NCBI RefSeq assembly: GCF_003732225.1
Contig: NZ_MOBJ01000034.1
Span: 1 to 64,000 of the forward strand
Source of the DNA: Pseudomonas brassicacearum
Lineage (GTDB): Bacteria; Pseudomonadota; Gammaproteobacteria; Pseudomonadales; Pseudomonadaceae
Direction: 5' to 3'
Length of the DNA stretch: 64,000 nucleotides
A model generated the notes under the pieces. The model did not search any database and had not been told where the DNA came from. It was given only the letters and a program-made list of their open reading frames with translations. Shown piece by piece: positions 18,201 to 25,015 of this stretch. Numbering within the stretch: the first letter of the stretch is position 1; each line of letters starts with the position of its first letter. The position numbers and the translations under genes are program-made.

Positions 18201-20097
18201 TCAATTGGCCCAGATTGTGTTGGTCCAGACCGCTGACACTGGCGGTCAGGGCCATGGCGCTGGCGATGCGTCCGCCTTCGCTGTTGTCCACCTGGCCAGT
18301 GCTCAGGTTCAAAGCGTTGCTGCTGGTCAGCACGCCTGCTTGATGGTTATCCAGGCTGCCGCTGTTGATCACTGCACTGCCGGTGCTCTGGATCGTGCCT
18401 GCTTGATGGTTGTCGAGCGCGCCAAGAGTCGTCACGCCCAACGTGCCTTGGCTGATGATCGAGCCTTGCTGGCTGTTATCCAGGGATGCCGCCGTAACTT
18501 GCAGGCTTTGCTGGGCGGCCAGGCGACCGCGCTGATTGTTGAAGGCACCGCTGGCGTTGATATTCAGGGAACTGCCGGCCGACACCAGTCCGGCGACGTT
18601 ATCCAGAGACCCAATATTCAAGGTAACCCCGGCAAGGCTGGAGATTTCAGCCGCGCCGTTACTCAGCGCTCCCACGTTGGCGAGCAGTGCACCGTTGCTG
18701 GTCACCAGTCCGCCCTGGGCATTGAGCAATTGATTGGCGTTGAGGTTCAGGCTACCGCTGCTCAACACCCGGCCGTGGTTCTGGTTATCCAGCGTCCCGG
18801 CCGTGATGTTCGCGCTGCTCTGCGCACTCAACGTACCGCCCTGGTTGCTCAGGGTTTGCGCGGTGTTGACCGTCAGGTTTCGGCTCGCGACGACACTTTT
18901 TCCGCTGTTGTTGAGGTTCTGTGCGCTGAGGTTCACGTCGCCGCTGGCGTTGCGGCTGGTGTCGGCGTTGACCCCGGCCTCGATAACTCCGCTGTTGGTC
19001 AACTGGCCGCCGGCGCTCAGGTTGATGCTGTCGCGAGCGGCGAGGGATTGCTGGTTGCTCAGGTCGCCTTGGGTTTGCACGTTGAGGGCGCTGCCGGCGT
19101 AAACCGGTCCCTGGGCATTGAGGCTGGCGGCTTTGATAGTCACCGCGCCATTGGCCGCCGAGGTGTCGACCAGGCTCAGGCTGCCGTTGGCATCGAGCTG
19201 GATATCGCCACCGCTGGCGATCAGTTTGCCGTCGAGTTTCACCCCCACGCCGGCTTCGGTGCCGACCAGTTTGATCGCGCCGGCGTACATGCCGCCGAGG
19301 GCCGAGGAGTCGATCGCCAGTTCCGGTTTCGCGCTGCCGTCGTCGGCGCGCGCCGTGGCGTTGAGACTCTCGGCGTTGACGTCGTTGCGACCGGCAACGA
19401 TGGTCAGGTTGTTGGCCTGGATCTGGGCGTTGATCTTGGCGCTGCGGGTGATGATTTCGAAACGGTCGACGTTGGTTGCATTGAGTCCGGCGCCGTCGAT
19501 GGAGACGCTGCCCTGATCGACCTGAAAGCGGTCCAGTCGACCGTTGTCCAACACTGGTTTGCCGGTGGTCAAGGTCACCCGTGGGGTATTGATGAAGCCG
19601 CAGCCGTTGCAGCTGATGCCATACGGGTTGGCGACGATCACCCGCGCCGACTGCCCCGCCACTTCGGTGTAACCGTTCAACTGGCTCGGGCTGCCGCCGT
19701 TGACTTCGTTGAGGATGGTTTGCGCCGAACCGCTGTTCTTCAGGTTCGGGTTGCCGACGATGTACCCGCCCAGCTGGGTGGCCGAGGTCTGGGTTGACCC
19801 GTTGTTGAGGATCAAGCCCTGCAGGGTGACGTTGTAGTCGTGGAACTGGTTGTGCGAGAGACCCGTCGCATTGGGCGTGGCGATGTTGACGATCGGCACG
19901 CCATTGCCGGCGCGATCCAGGCTGGTGCCCGGCGCGCTGACCACGATGCCGTCCGCCTGCGCCCACATCGGCTGCCAGAACATGACGTTGGCGAGGAGGA
20001 ACGCCAGGCCGCGTTTCGGCATGCCCATGAAACGTTCGCGTGGAATTACGGCAGCAGAGGGCTGGCCGGCCAGAAAAGCCAGTTGGCGAACGTCCAT
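6283..20097 (-). CDS. cdiA: CdiA-type filamentous haemagglutinin toxin, 4604 aa
   Basis: This is a giant two-partner-secreted exoprotein that presents a C-terminal toxin to neighbouring cells. It starts with the extended signal region usual in Pseudomonas CdiA (MDVRQLAFLAG ... MPKRGLAFLLANVMFWQPMW-AQA). The TPS domain follows at about 50-300 (NQFHDYNVTLQGLILNNG, NPYGISCNGCGFINTPRVTL). From about 330 to 2560 it has many LDNSxG-type FHA repeats, including five ~130-residue super-repeats marked by SGLDQ. Haemagglutinin repeats (SAGRDLxxxAG) lie at about 3700-4000, a hydrophobic stretch AMLAIIIIVTVLTAGA near 4080, and a DUF637-like region after it. A pretoxin-type NATQYNYLNHVE segment is near 4349. 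The last 80 residues, from VENAFGHWDKHKGEFPE to the end, form the variable toxin tip. They have paired His-Lys residues and a GAPRTMFRPKDG motif like BECR-fold nucleases. cdiB precedes it by 25 bp. Confidence 0.93.
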   Translation of the reverse strand: MDVRQLAFLAGQPSAAVIPRERFMGMPKRGLAFLLANVMFWQPMWAQADGIVVSAPGTSLDRAGNGVPIVNIATPNATGLSHNQFHDYNVTLQGLILNNGSTQTSATQLGGYIVGNPNLKNSGSAQTILNEVNGGSPSQLNGYTEVAGQSARVIVANPYGISCNGCGFINTPRVTLTTGKPVLDNGRLDRFQVDQGSVSIDGAGLNATNVDRFEIITRSAKINAQIQANNLTIVAGRNDVNAESLNATARADDGSAKPELAIDSSALGGMYAGAIKLVGTEAGVGVKLDGKLIASGGDIQLDANGSLSLVDTSAANGAVTIKAASLNAQGPVYAGSALNVQTQGDLSNQQSLAARDSINLSAGGQLTNSGVIEAGVNADTSRNASGDVNLSAQNLNNSGKSVVASRNLTVNTAQTLSNQGGTLSAQSSANITAGTLDNQNHGRVLSSGSLNLNANQLLNAQGGLVTSNGALLANVGALSNGAAEISSLAGVTLNIGSLDNVAGLVSAGSSLNINASGAFNNQRGRLAAQQSLQVTAASLDNSQQGSIISQGTLGVTTLGALDNHQAGTIQSTGSAVINSGSLDNHQAGVLTSSNALNLSTGQVDNSEGGRIASAMALTASVSGLDQHNLGQLSGATGLTLDLNNGVLNNQNALITTPGALLLKNLNTVVNQSGEISSQQGFTLAATSLDNSAGGKVLSEQNLTLLINQTLNNFKGQIASNGLEINANSLLNTTGVLSSQAGMNLTSASLDNSQQGNLYGKGPLSISTGALQNQSGQISSDNTLNLTASQVDNSLGGRIASAMALTASVSGLDQHDRGQLSSNTSLSLDLNHGLLNNQSALITTPGALLLKNLNAVANQSGEISSNQGFTLAATSLDNRGGQVSSQSYLTLTGSTLDNSNNGRLLAGGDLNLTATQVNNSLKGQISGQGAVQLRAAQLDNSQGGNLYAKRNMGLTLSAQLLNNQGALKGDGAILLSAGSLNNDGGTLTSVNALNLNSQGLLSNLNGQLTSGDTLDLISGQLNNGALGQISSAKALTASVSGLDQQNGKLFSNSSVSLDLNNGQLNNQHGLISGPEQLLLKNLNGVANQDGEISSNNAFSLTATSLDNTRGKVISSQQGLTLRISQALNNTLGVISAKGIDARTGSLDNTDGTFSSAAALLLDTSGALTNLSGELSSAGTSTISAASLDNRDGGVVSDLGLSIDLGAALDNRNGTLGSKKGLSVSAASLDNRNQGRLISDGNLSARITGKFDNQSQGALLAKGDVDITTGSLDNRGGSLKGSGLLTLRGDSADNRGSLIHADKALQLFVGQLDNRDKGLLTGNAAIGFSGTRLDNQGGLLSAVGPVSLKADEVANAGGRIASQTDLSATIGALNQQGGVLVAQGNLTLTGSSLDNRNGGLVGTKKALNINVDRIDNRAGELSSTDTSVNASGVKLTSQRLDNSAGGKVLSGTGLELNVAQLINQTKGLIHAQDSIRLSGSRLDNSGGTLDSSNALDITLDDALLNSGVISGQAGLSVHAASVDNSSGKLTSAGALAITSSGALINQGATLFSGTGMTLQSASLDNSRSGQLAGIGPVRITTGALDNSQDGSLTSSDTLDLTATGVSNGAGGTISSEKALTANVTGLDQQGGGLFSKTALSLDLNHGQLNNQGGYINAPGNLLLKNLNGVANQNGEISSTEAFILAAQNLDNSHGKLVSNQGPLTLRIAQALNNTWGVISAAAIDSRSDSLDNSNGLLNSHGLLDLGVSQALNNQSGVMTAEGSLLLSGASLDNSNGSISGKRDIVANVTSLNNQNGLLIASTSLDLTGSTLDNRKSGLLAATKALKLNVGSIDNRGGELSTSSGTMTLLGQKLDNSDSGKVIAEQDLNLGLGQVKNVNGLLNGKVSLSLDGDVLNNLGGSLFGLQKMRLTLSGDLDNSQGLISSEGALDVTANNLSNNAGKLSSAGALNLVARGDVHNQGGKLVTDSSLTLNSASLDNRQNGSLKSKAAMVINTGALDNSQAGRLDSDDTLDLTAGQVTNQAGGSIGSINTLTANVRGLDQQNSKLFSNTSLALNLNHGQLNNQGGFINAPLLLLSNLNGVNNQGGEISSPQAYTLAAANLDNSNGKVLGNQALTLRVNQALTNLKGQIAAAALDVQAGSLDNSGGIVTSRSDFGLTVNGLLSNQNQGLINAAQALTINSADINNQGGQLLGVSAVNLNAMALDNSANGLINSKGGLILKATSLNSSNGGELSAKGDIDLALGALTQRGGRLLGDNGIRLDLAGGDLDNSNGLLTAQGPLSISRLRDLNNQSGELSSIQSFNLTGRTLDNTGGKLISNNLLGLSGETLLNQGGLISGWQGLSVNGSSLDNRSGGALSSRSGNLDVTLSGALLNSGAGALVSQNALTVNAASLDNSAGIISSGAGQRLSVSGLLNNAQGGSIDSGAALTLNAMALSNIGGGVSAQQALNVSGTSLDNSNGRLFGNGAVTLDLLGALSNSNGKLASGGPLVISRSTQINNQGGQLVSQGLLNLLTGGLDNRNHGTVAASDSLIINASGAVQNSSDGLIYSQNGDLQLQAASLANGKGTLQSLGATTVTVGGDIDNQSGRLLAQNGDLLVTAANLDNRGGILASLKGALEARVVGVLKNGYDLNNNRQGGITQAQRLTLSALGGIDNYGGRISAQSGDAIVNTGSAGNFDNRNGGLYAKGLVKVSGNNFDNSGDNDGQIAGNRIDLSLNGALNNRLGIIESDSTLSVRAASLDNQTGQLRALGTSGKTEFQIGGLFDNRNGTLETANSDLTLGAGGFMNVGGRLLHVGTGTFDIATANVMGAGGTLVTRGGLTLNADSWTNSSVIQAGRLTVNVNNFSQSAGGQLLASNSFVGSGGNWYNDGLIASDGSLNLSLGGTYNGNGRVSSLGNLGLSAGVLSLSSAASIAGGGDTWINVGGWLGNAGRLTSSNNLTVTAGGVYNTGTLGSGNNLTVSTGALVNNNSLISSGGDMQLLASSVTNSYAQIYSLGNMLISRDSSQNKADLLNNRSGSIESVGNLTIAATTVNNVMDVLQYTEHEKSVATITELPCALIAGPACDYRGGGRRNGLWEIAETDRLKITLHSEAASINSGANLTINAGEVNNISSSLTAAGDLTATASTINNKGVQEQEIESTRRYVSWVNETATAIRLAGIFTQRNNPTPSATVEADMSNFLAWMGETLPASTRVNNGESLDAIIQAGANVTLNAAQNINNSVVRPYYAYVAAGRTKTDTGAGPAYSTPIYVNAQLPPNLAQQQVNPLSLPGFSLPTGQNGLFRLSGQGGTVRQATQANNAPQSWTMGGASVSSAQREINLPNVQARSVQIGDIAQVSASDRQLVQTARQSAGVSASGSAINVTAPSDSNIGNVQLPGHDRATDTITQSGVVHVDAASQPPVDATHPDLSLPTLPATQRDPLTGISVPGAAVPPIATAPAASTAVAAIPVAIAAVTSTPATSQTVARVQGLPDTSGKSNPQKYLIETNPVLTDLKQFMSSDYLLANLGYDPDKSAKRLGDGFYEQRLLQQAVVARTGQRFIDGQNSDEKLYKYLMDNAIASKQQLNLAVGVTLTAQQVAALTHDIVWMENATVNGETVLVPVLYLANANNRLAPNGALIAGNDVSLIAGADLNNVGTLRATNNLSAAAGNNLVNSGLIEAGNRLDLLAGNNIVNKAGGIIAGRDVSLTALRGDVINERSVTTHNSSNDSYSQQRTFVDSAARIEAANNLSLQAGRDVSNNGSVLQSGGDTAISAGRDITIAATESRNKDDYGSNRNSSSVTQYGATVSAGRDLQMNAGRDLSAIASQIEAKRDIALAATENLTLASAADESHSYFKNKKETRQEDHAKQISSTVTAGGSVALSAGKDLTLISSRVSAGDEAYLVAGDNLQLLAAQDSDYSLYDMKKKGSWGSSKTQRDEVTQVTNVGSEIKTGGDLTLKSGGDQKYQAAKLESGKDITLDSGGSITFEGVKDLHQESHEKSDSDLAWNSAEGKGNTDETLRQSKLVAQGNLVIKAVDGLHIDVKQINQNTVSQTIDAMVKADPQLAWLKDAEKRGDVDWRQIKEVHDSFKYDHSGLGAGAMLAIIIIVTVLTAGAASTAVASASTAMGASAGGTMAAASVATAATATTAATAATAAGLGNVIAASVLTSMASTAAVSAINNKGNLGATFKDVTSSDSLKGYVLAGATAGIASQFGFNPTELKFDQNIAIKIAADSVAKTAIMGGSLKDNLIESAVGTGISIAGAIGANKIGDVTLFENGKLTKVAMHAALGGLMAEAMGGDFRTGALAAGANEAVVDFLADKLLPKGVDPQSLDYQKGVSNLLAASQLVGVLTAAVTGGDPSIAANVTLNATQYNYLNHVEMQKLAEELKTCKQTNTCDGVASKYFEKHLANEQVLKEVCAVDKSGCQTAVLDIYNAVLGFQRGDYDVELPPDLKRVVDSFHQINIDASAAPTATIAMPSAEAFIQALGLDPSDPRVKVSAAALATLIAGKASSGLKGTGGTSAINGGSVGSNPIWSSTSNKSAVENAFGHWDKHKGEFPELQNSKQYVEQAKDFLINSPGGTLTKTNSRGDTLKYDPNTNTFGVLGQDGAPRTMFRPKDGINYWNRQ

Positions 20098-20122
20098 ATT
20101 CAGGTCTCGATAGAGCGATAAA

Positions 20123-21841
20123 TTAGAGGGAGAAATCCACGCGGAAATAGATCGGTGCTTCGCGCTCGGTCAACGCATCCGGCCGCTCCAGGGAGTGGGC
20201 GAAGGTCACGCTGGCAGACACGTGCTGACCACGAGCGAACAGTTCGATCGAGTCGCTCGACATCCGCCCATGTTGCTCGCCGTTGTAGCGGCCATGACTG
20301 ATCACGCCCTGGTCGTAGCCCAGGCTGGTGCCATATTCAGCGAACACCGGACGCAACCATTCCCAGCTCACCGGGCGGCTCCAGCGCAGGTCGTTGCGCC
20401 AGTAGCCGCCGCTGTCACCGGACAGTGACTGGTCCTTGTAACCACGGATCGACGACAACCCGCCAAGGCTGGTGCGCTGCGGGCTGAACAGCACGTCCTC
20501 GCTACGCTGGCCGGTCATCAAACTGCTGAAGCTCAACGACTCGCCCCAGAGTTTGAACGGCTGCAAATAGCTCAGGGTGCCGGTGTATTTGCGGTACCGC
20601 GCATCCGGCTCGCCCGGGCCCGGGTGACCATTGCTCTGGGCATCAAAAGCGCCGATCCCTTTCTGCATGCCCAGGTCGAGGTTGACGAAGGCTGAGCCGA
20701 CGCGCCGCCCGTGGTTGATCCCGAACTGTGCTTCGCTCAGATGGTTGCTGCTCAGGGCCAGTTTGCTGCCTTCGATGAAGTTGTTGCTGCGCAAGTGGGA
20801 CACGCCGGCGCTCAAGGACGTCTTGCTCACGGCATCGCGATAGATCACTCGCTCGGCCTTGAACTGGTGAGTCTTGCTGTCGCCAGTCTGCTTGAAGTCG
20901 TAACCATTGGCGGCAATCAGCGAGTGGTAATCGCTCTGGCTATAGCTGTAGTTGAAGTTCCACCAGCCCCACGGCAAGTTGTAATCGAGCATGGAGTTGC
21001 TGGAGGTGTGGTTATGATCGCTCACCGCAGCGTGGCCACCGCGCAACATCAACTGGTCCGCCAGCCCCAGCGGATTGTCCCAGTCAAAGGTCGTGCCCCA
21101 CTGCTGCTCGCCGGTGCTGCGCTGGCCTTCGTTACTGCGCGACAAACCGGCCCGCCAAGGCTTTTGCGGAGTGTTCTTGACCAGGACTTCGCTGCCGCCC
21201 ACTGCTTTGCCGGGTGCCAGTTCCATCTGCGCCTGATTGGAGGGCAAGCGGTTCAACTGATCGACCAGTTGCTCGATCTCCCGCAGGTTAACCAACTGCC
21301 CCGCCTTGCCCGGAAAGGCCATGGCCAACTCACGGTCCGACAGCTTGCTGCCGTCTGCGCCTTTGATGCCTTCGAGCTTGCCCTCGACCACCAACACCTT
21401 CAAATGACCGGCAGACAAATCCTGCTGCGGCAAGTAAGCACGACTGGTCACCAGGCCTTTCTCGAGGTAGTAATCGGTGATGACTTTTAGCAGCTCGTTG
21501 AGCTGAGTGACGCCCAGGCACTGGCCGATGTAAGGCTTGAGCAAACGCTCGCGCTCACTGGCCGAGAGGCTATCGGCACCTTTGAGTTCGATGTCTTTGA
21601 TCGGGAAGCAGCGGGTATCGGCTGGAGCTGTCGACGCTGTCGGTTTGACGACCTTACCGGGCAATTCCTTGAGTTCTTCCAGACGTCGGCGCTGCTCTTC
21701 GAGCAGGCGATCCTGACGCTCGCGGATCAGGTCGGTTTCACCAGGGGTGGGTGCGGCGTGGGCAAGGTTTACGCTGGCGAAACACAGCAATAGACACGGC
21801 AAAGCCGCACACAGCCTCTTCCCGAGGGTGGGCAGGTACAT
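20123..21841 (-). CDS. cdiB: CdiB/TpsB outer-membrane transporter
   Basis: This is a 572-residue two-partner secretion pore of the FhaC/ShlB family, which exports CdiA across the outer membrane. The ATG at 21841 is chosen over one 15 codons upstream because GAGGGA precedes it and it opens a signal peptide (MYLPTLGKRLCAALPCLLL ... AHA-AP). Next come a charged helix (RERQDRLLEEQRRRLEEL), a ShlB-type POTRA_2 region with CFPIKDIELKGADSLS and LEKGLVTSRAYLPQQDLS, and a C-terminal 16-strand barrel with GLSSIRGYKDQSLSGDSGGY near 460-480. It is the first gene of the cdiB-cdiA-cdiI operon. Confidence 0.95.
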   Translation of the reverse strand: MYLPTLGKRLCAALPCLLLCFASVNLAHAAPTPGETDLIRERQDRLLEEQRRRLEELKELPGKVVKPTASTAPADTRCFPIKDIELKGADSLSASERERLLKPYIGQCLGVTQLNELLKVITDYYLEKGLVTSRAYLPQQDLSAGHLKVLVVEGKLEGIKGADGSKLSDRELAMAFPGKAGQLVNLREIEQLVDQLNRLPSNQAQMELAPGKAVGGSEVLVKNTPQKPWRAGLSRSNEGQRSTGEQQWGTTFDWDNPLGLADQLMLRGGHAAVSDHNHTSSNSMLDYNLPWGWWNFNYSYSQSDYHSLIAANGYDFKQTGDSKTHQFKAERVIYRDAVSKTSLSAGVSHLRSNNFIEGSKLALSSNHLSEAQFGINHGRRVGSAFVNLDLGMQKGIGAFDAQSNGHPGPGEPDARYRKYTGTLSYLQPFKLWGESLSFSSLMTGQRSEDVLFSPQRTSLGGLSSIRGYKDQSLSGDSGGYWRNDLRWSRPVSWEWLRPVFAEYGTSLGYDQGVISHGRYNGEQHGRMSSDSIELFARGQHVSASVTFAHSLERPDALTEREAPIYFRVDFSL

Positions 21842-22021
21842 GTTCGATCCCTCGAGACGACAAGTGATATCAATATGATGGCGCAATGCTAAGTTGCCAT
21901 CATTCTGACGTCAATAAGATTGTTACTAATTTGTTGCGGAGTGTGTCGTGATTGACACGTACGAGGCTCATGACGGCACTGACGTCAGGCTCGATCTCAA
22001 GATCGCCATGGGCTGAAAATG

Positions 22022-22050
22022 AAAAAACCCGGACAGTGTCCGGGTTTTTT
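22022..22050. terminator. Bidirectional terminator between cdiB and helicase
   Basis: AAAAAACCCGGACAGTGTCC followed by GGGTTTTTT forms a strong hairpin flanked by A and T runs. It lies 20 bp after the minus-strand helicase stop at 22070 and would also stop transcription entering from the cdiB side. Confidence 0.88.
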
Positions 22051-22069
22051 GGTGAATCACCGTGGCGCG

Positions 22070-23416
22070 TTATTCAGCGGCCGGCGCTTCTGGCTTGCGG
22101 CGCTTGAGCGGTGCCATGCCGTCCTTGCTGACCAGCGACAGGGCGTCGGTCTTCGGGCGGTTGGCGATCTTGCGCTTAGTCGGTGCCTTGGCACCGGTTT
22201 TCTTCTTGTCGCCCTTGGCGTCGACCTTTTTCTTCTTCACGCCAACGGCTTTGCCCGAGGCCTTGACCTTTTTCGGTCCGCCGTAGGTGCCTTTGACTTC
22301 CTTGATGGTGCGGCGCTCGAAGCTCTGCTTGAGGTAGCGCTCGATGCTCGACATCAGGTTCCAGTCACCGTGGCAGATCAGCGAGATGGCCAGGCCATCG
22401 TTGCCGGCACGACCGGTACGACCGATGCGGTGAACGTATTCGTCGCCGCTGCGTGGCATGTCGAAGTTGATCACCAGGTCCAGGCCTTCCACGTCCAGGC
22501 CGCGAGCGGCAACGTCGGTGGCGACGAGGATCTTCACCCCGCCCTGCTTCAGACGGTCGATCGCCAGTTTGCGATCCTTCTGGTCTTTCTCACCGTGCAG
22601 GACGAATGCCTTGTATTCCTGCGCCACCAGACGGCCGTAGATACGGTCAGCCATGGCCCGGGTGTTGGTGAAGACGATGGCCTTCTGGTAGGTCTCGTTG
22701 GCCAGCAGCCAGTTAACGATCTGTTCTTTGTGCTGGTTGTGGTCAGCGGTGATGATTTGCTGACGGGTGGTGTCGTTCAACTGGCTGACGGCATTGAGCT
22801 GCAAGTGCTCAGGGTTGTTCAGGACCTTGGCGATCATCTCGCGCAGGCCCGAACCACCGGTGGTGGCAGAGAACAACATGGTCTGCTGACGGTTGGTGCA
22901 CTCTTCAACCAGACGCTGTACGTCTTCGGCAAAGCCCATGTCGAGCATGCGGTCGGCTTCGTCGAGCACCAGCACTTCAACTTCTTTCAAGTCGAGGTTG
23001 CCGGCGTTCAGTTGCTCGATCATCCGGCCCGGGGTGCCGATCAGGATGTCCGGCACCTTGCGCAGCATGGCTGCCTGGACCTTGAAGTCTTCACCGCCGG
23101 TGATCAGGCCGGACTTGATGAAGGTGAACTGCGCGAAGCGTTCAACTTCCTTGATGGTCTGCTGGGCCAGCTCGCGGGTCGGCAGCAGGATCAGGGTTTT
23201 GATGCTGACGCGGACTTTGGCCGGGCCGATCAAACGGTTGAGGATCGGCAATACGAATGCAGCGGTTTTGCCGCTACCGGTTTGCGCAGTCACCCGCAGG
23301 TCACGCCCTTGGAGCGCGAGCGGGATAGCCGCTGCTTGCACAGGCGTTGGCTCGACAAATTTAAGCTCGGCCACGGCTTTGAGCAGGCGTTCGTGCAGGG
23401 CGAATTGGGAAAACAC
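22070..23416 (-). CDS. DEAD-box RNA helicase (SrmB/RhlE group)
   Basis: This is a 448-residue ATP-dependent RNA helicase, probably acting in ribosome assembly or RNA turnover. All core motifs are present: Q-motif FVEPTPVQ, motif I AQTGSGKT, PTRELAQQ, TPGRM, motif II DEAD, SAT, and motif VI HRIGRTGRAG. The C-terminal ~80 residues are Lys/Arg-rich (VKKKKVDAKGDKKKTGAKA), an RNA-binding tail. I chose a GTG start at 23416, which gives the usual (M)FSQFALHERLLKAV beginning and has GAGGT eight bases upstream; the longer frame to 23497 lacks support. The SrmB-like assignment is by overall resemblance. Confidence 0.9.
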   Translation of the reverse strand: MFSQFALHERLLKAVAELKFVEPTPVQAAAIPLALQGRDLRVTAQTGSGKTAAFVLPILNRLIGPAKVRVSIKTLILLPTRELAQQTIKEVERFAQFTFIKSGLITGGEDFKVQAAMLRKVPDILIGTPGRMIEQLNAGNLDLKEVEVLVLDEADRMLDMGFAEDVQRLVEECTNRQQTMLFSATTGGSGLREMIAKVLNNPEHLQLNAVSQLNDTTRQQIITADHNQHKEQIVNWLLANETYQKAIVFTNTRAMADRIYGRLVAQEYKAFVLHGEKDQKDRKLAIDRLKQGGVKILVATDVAARGLDVEGLDLVINFDMPRSGDEYVHRIGRTGRAGNDGLAISLICHGDWNLMSSIERYLKQSFERRTIKEVKGTYGGPKKVKASGKAVGVKKKKVDAKGDKKKTGAKAPTKRKIANRPKTDALSLVSKDGMAPLKRRKPEAPAAE

Positions 23417-23609
23417 GGGTGCTACCTCGAAGAAATACAAAAAATCAGCTGCATAGGGTAACGGTTTCGAGCGCGAAGGCCGAGTTTCTTTATGCAAACG
23501 AACGCAAACAATGGCTATTTTGTTAGCGGATTTGTCCCTGAACGTAACTCGATGCGTCTTAAATGCTCTAATCGACCCGTCTCGTCCTATAGAAGAATCG
23601 TTTTAGCCC

Positions 23610-24908
23610 ATGGATCTCAAACAGCTCTGGCTCAATACCCAAGACCTCTGGGGCGCTCTCGACCAACACCCGCTCATGCATTCCAGCCTGGCGCTGATGG
23701 TGCTGCTGGTGATCGCCTTGCTGCTCGGACGAGTGGCGCGTTATGTGGTGCTGCACGCCGTCAAACTGCTTGGCCGGCAACCGGCGATGCAGTGGTTCAA
23801 CGACTTGTTCCACAATAAGGTGTTCCATCGCCTGGCGCAGATGACCCCGTCGCTGGTGATCCAGTTCGGTTTGAACCTGGTGCCGGAACTGAGCAAAACC
23901 ATTCAAATTTTCCTCGGCAACGTCGCCCTGTCCTTCACCATTCTGTTCCTGGTACTGGCCCTGAGCGCCCTGCTAAACGCCTTGCTGGACATCTACGCAC
24001 GCACCGAACACGCCCGCACCCGCTCGATCAAAGGCTACGTGCAGCTGGCGAAAATGGTGCTGTTCGTGTTCGGCGCGATCATCATCGTTGCGACCCTGAT
24101 CGATCGTTCGCCGCTGTTGCTGCTCTCGGGTCTGGGCGCAATGTCGGCGGTGATTCTGTTGGTCTACAAGGACACCCTGCTGTCATTCGTCGCCAGCGTA
24201 CAGCTGACCAGCAACGACATGCTGCGGGTCGGCGACTGGATCGAAATGCCGCAAGTCGGCGCCGACGGTGACGTGGTGGACATCACCCTGCATACGGTCA
24301 AGGTGCAGAATTTCGACAAGACTATCGTTTCGATCCCGACCTGGCGCTTGATGTCCGAATCGTTCAAGAACTGGCGCGGCATGCAGCAGTCTGGTGGCCG
24401 ACGGATAAAGCGCAGCCTGTTCATCGACGCCAGTGGCGTGCGTTTCATACACGACGACGAAGAGCAGAAATTGACGCAGGTACGCTTGCTCACCGACTAC
24501 ATCAGTCGCAAGCAGGCCGAACTCAAGAGCTGGAACGAGGCCCAGGGCAACGTCGCGGCGATGTCGGCCAACCGCCGGCGGATGACCAACATCGGGACCT
24601 TTCGCGCGTATGCATTGGCGTACTTGAAGAGCCATCCGGAGATTCAGCCGAACATGACCTGCATGGTCCGCCAGATGCAGACCACCGCCCAGGGCGTGCC
24701 GCTGGAAATCTATTGCTTCACCCGCACCACGGCGTGGGCCGATTACGAACGGATCCAGGGCGATATCTTCGATTACCTGCTGGCGGTGTTGCCGGAGTTT
24801 GGGCTGAGTTTGTATCAGCAACCGAGCGGCGGGGATCTAAGGGCCGGCTTGCTCCCAGCGGTGCTCGGCGTAAGCCATATCCCCGAGCCGGAAAAGTGCT
24901 CGATGTAG
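23610..24908 (+). CDS. MscS-family mechanosensitive channel (YbdG-like)
   Basis: This is a 432-residue inner-membrane protein. Hydrophobic segments lie near residues 24-45, 95-125 and 145-190, the last being the pore-lining region (LLLLSGLGAMSAVILLVYKD). The MscS beta domain follows with LRVGDWIEMP, GDVVDITLHTVKVQNFDKT and VSIPTWRLMSESFKNWRGM. The large C-terminal insertion with GRRIKRSLFIDASGVRF is typical of the YbdG/MscM branch, which responds to moderate osmotic downshift. It is divergent from the helicase, and a REPIN follows immediately. Confidence 0.87.
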   Translation: MDLKQLWLNTQDLWGALDQHPLMHSSLALMVLLVIALLLGRVARYVVLHAVKLLGRQPAMQWFNDLFHNKVFHRLAQMTPSLVIQFGLNLVPELSKTIQIFLGNVALSFTILFLVLALSALLNALLDIYARTEHARTRSIKGYVQLAKMVLFVFGAIIIVATLIDRSPLLLLSGLGAMSAVILLVYKDTLLSFVASVQLTSNDMLRVGDWIEMPQVGADGDVVDITLHTVKVQNFDKTIVSIPTWRLMSESFKNWRGMQQSGGRRIKRSLFIDASGVRFIHDDEEQKLTQVRLLTDYISRKQAELKSWNEAQGNVAAMSANRRRMTNIGTFRAYALAYLKSHPEIQPNMTCMVRQMQTTAQGVPLEIYCFTRTTAWADYERIQGDIFDYLLAVLPEFGLSLYQQPSGGDLRAGLLPAVLGVSHIPEPEKCSM

Positions 24909-24921
24909 CTACACATATCCC

Positions 24922-25013
24922 CTGTGGGAGCGAGCTTGCTCGCGATAGCGGTGTGACAGGCAACATTCATGTCGACTGACACTCAGCCATCGCGAGCAAG
25001 CTCGCTCCCACAG
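24922..25013. repeat. REPIN between channel and DMT transporter
   Basis: CTGTGGGAGCGAGCTTGCTC plus GCGAT at 24922-24946 faces its exact complement at 24989-25013 around a 42-bp spacer. This is the dominant P. fluorescens-group REP doublet. It fills the gap between two convergent genes. Confidence 0.93.
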
Positions 25014-25015
25014 GT

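Noticed and set aside
11000-19000. Regularly spaced short repeats resembling a CRISPR-like array
   Set aside because: They are in-frame FHA repeats of cdiA that vary in sequence, without constant repeats and unique spacers of uniform size.
7205-20121. Very long plus-strand open frames opposite cdiA, such as 7891-10287, 10840-13146, 14857-16740 and 17305-19797
   Set aside because: They are antisense shadows of a GC-rich, highly repetitive gene: low-complexity Ala/Val/Gln-rich translations, no RBS pattern, no recognisable domain, and they tile the full length of cdiA.
22019-23461. 480-codon plus-strand frame opposite the DEAD-box helicase
   Set aside because: Shadow frame; the minus strand carries every helicase motif in order.
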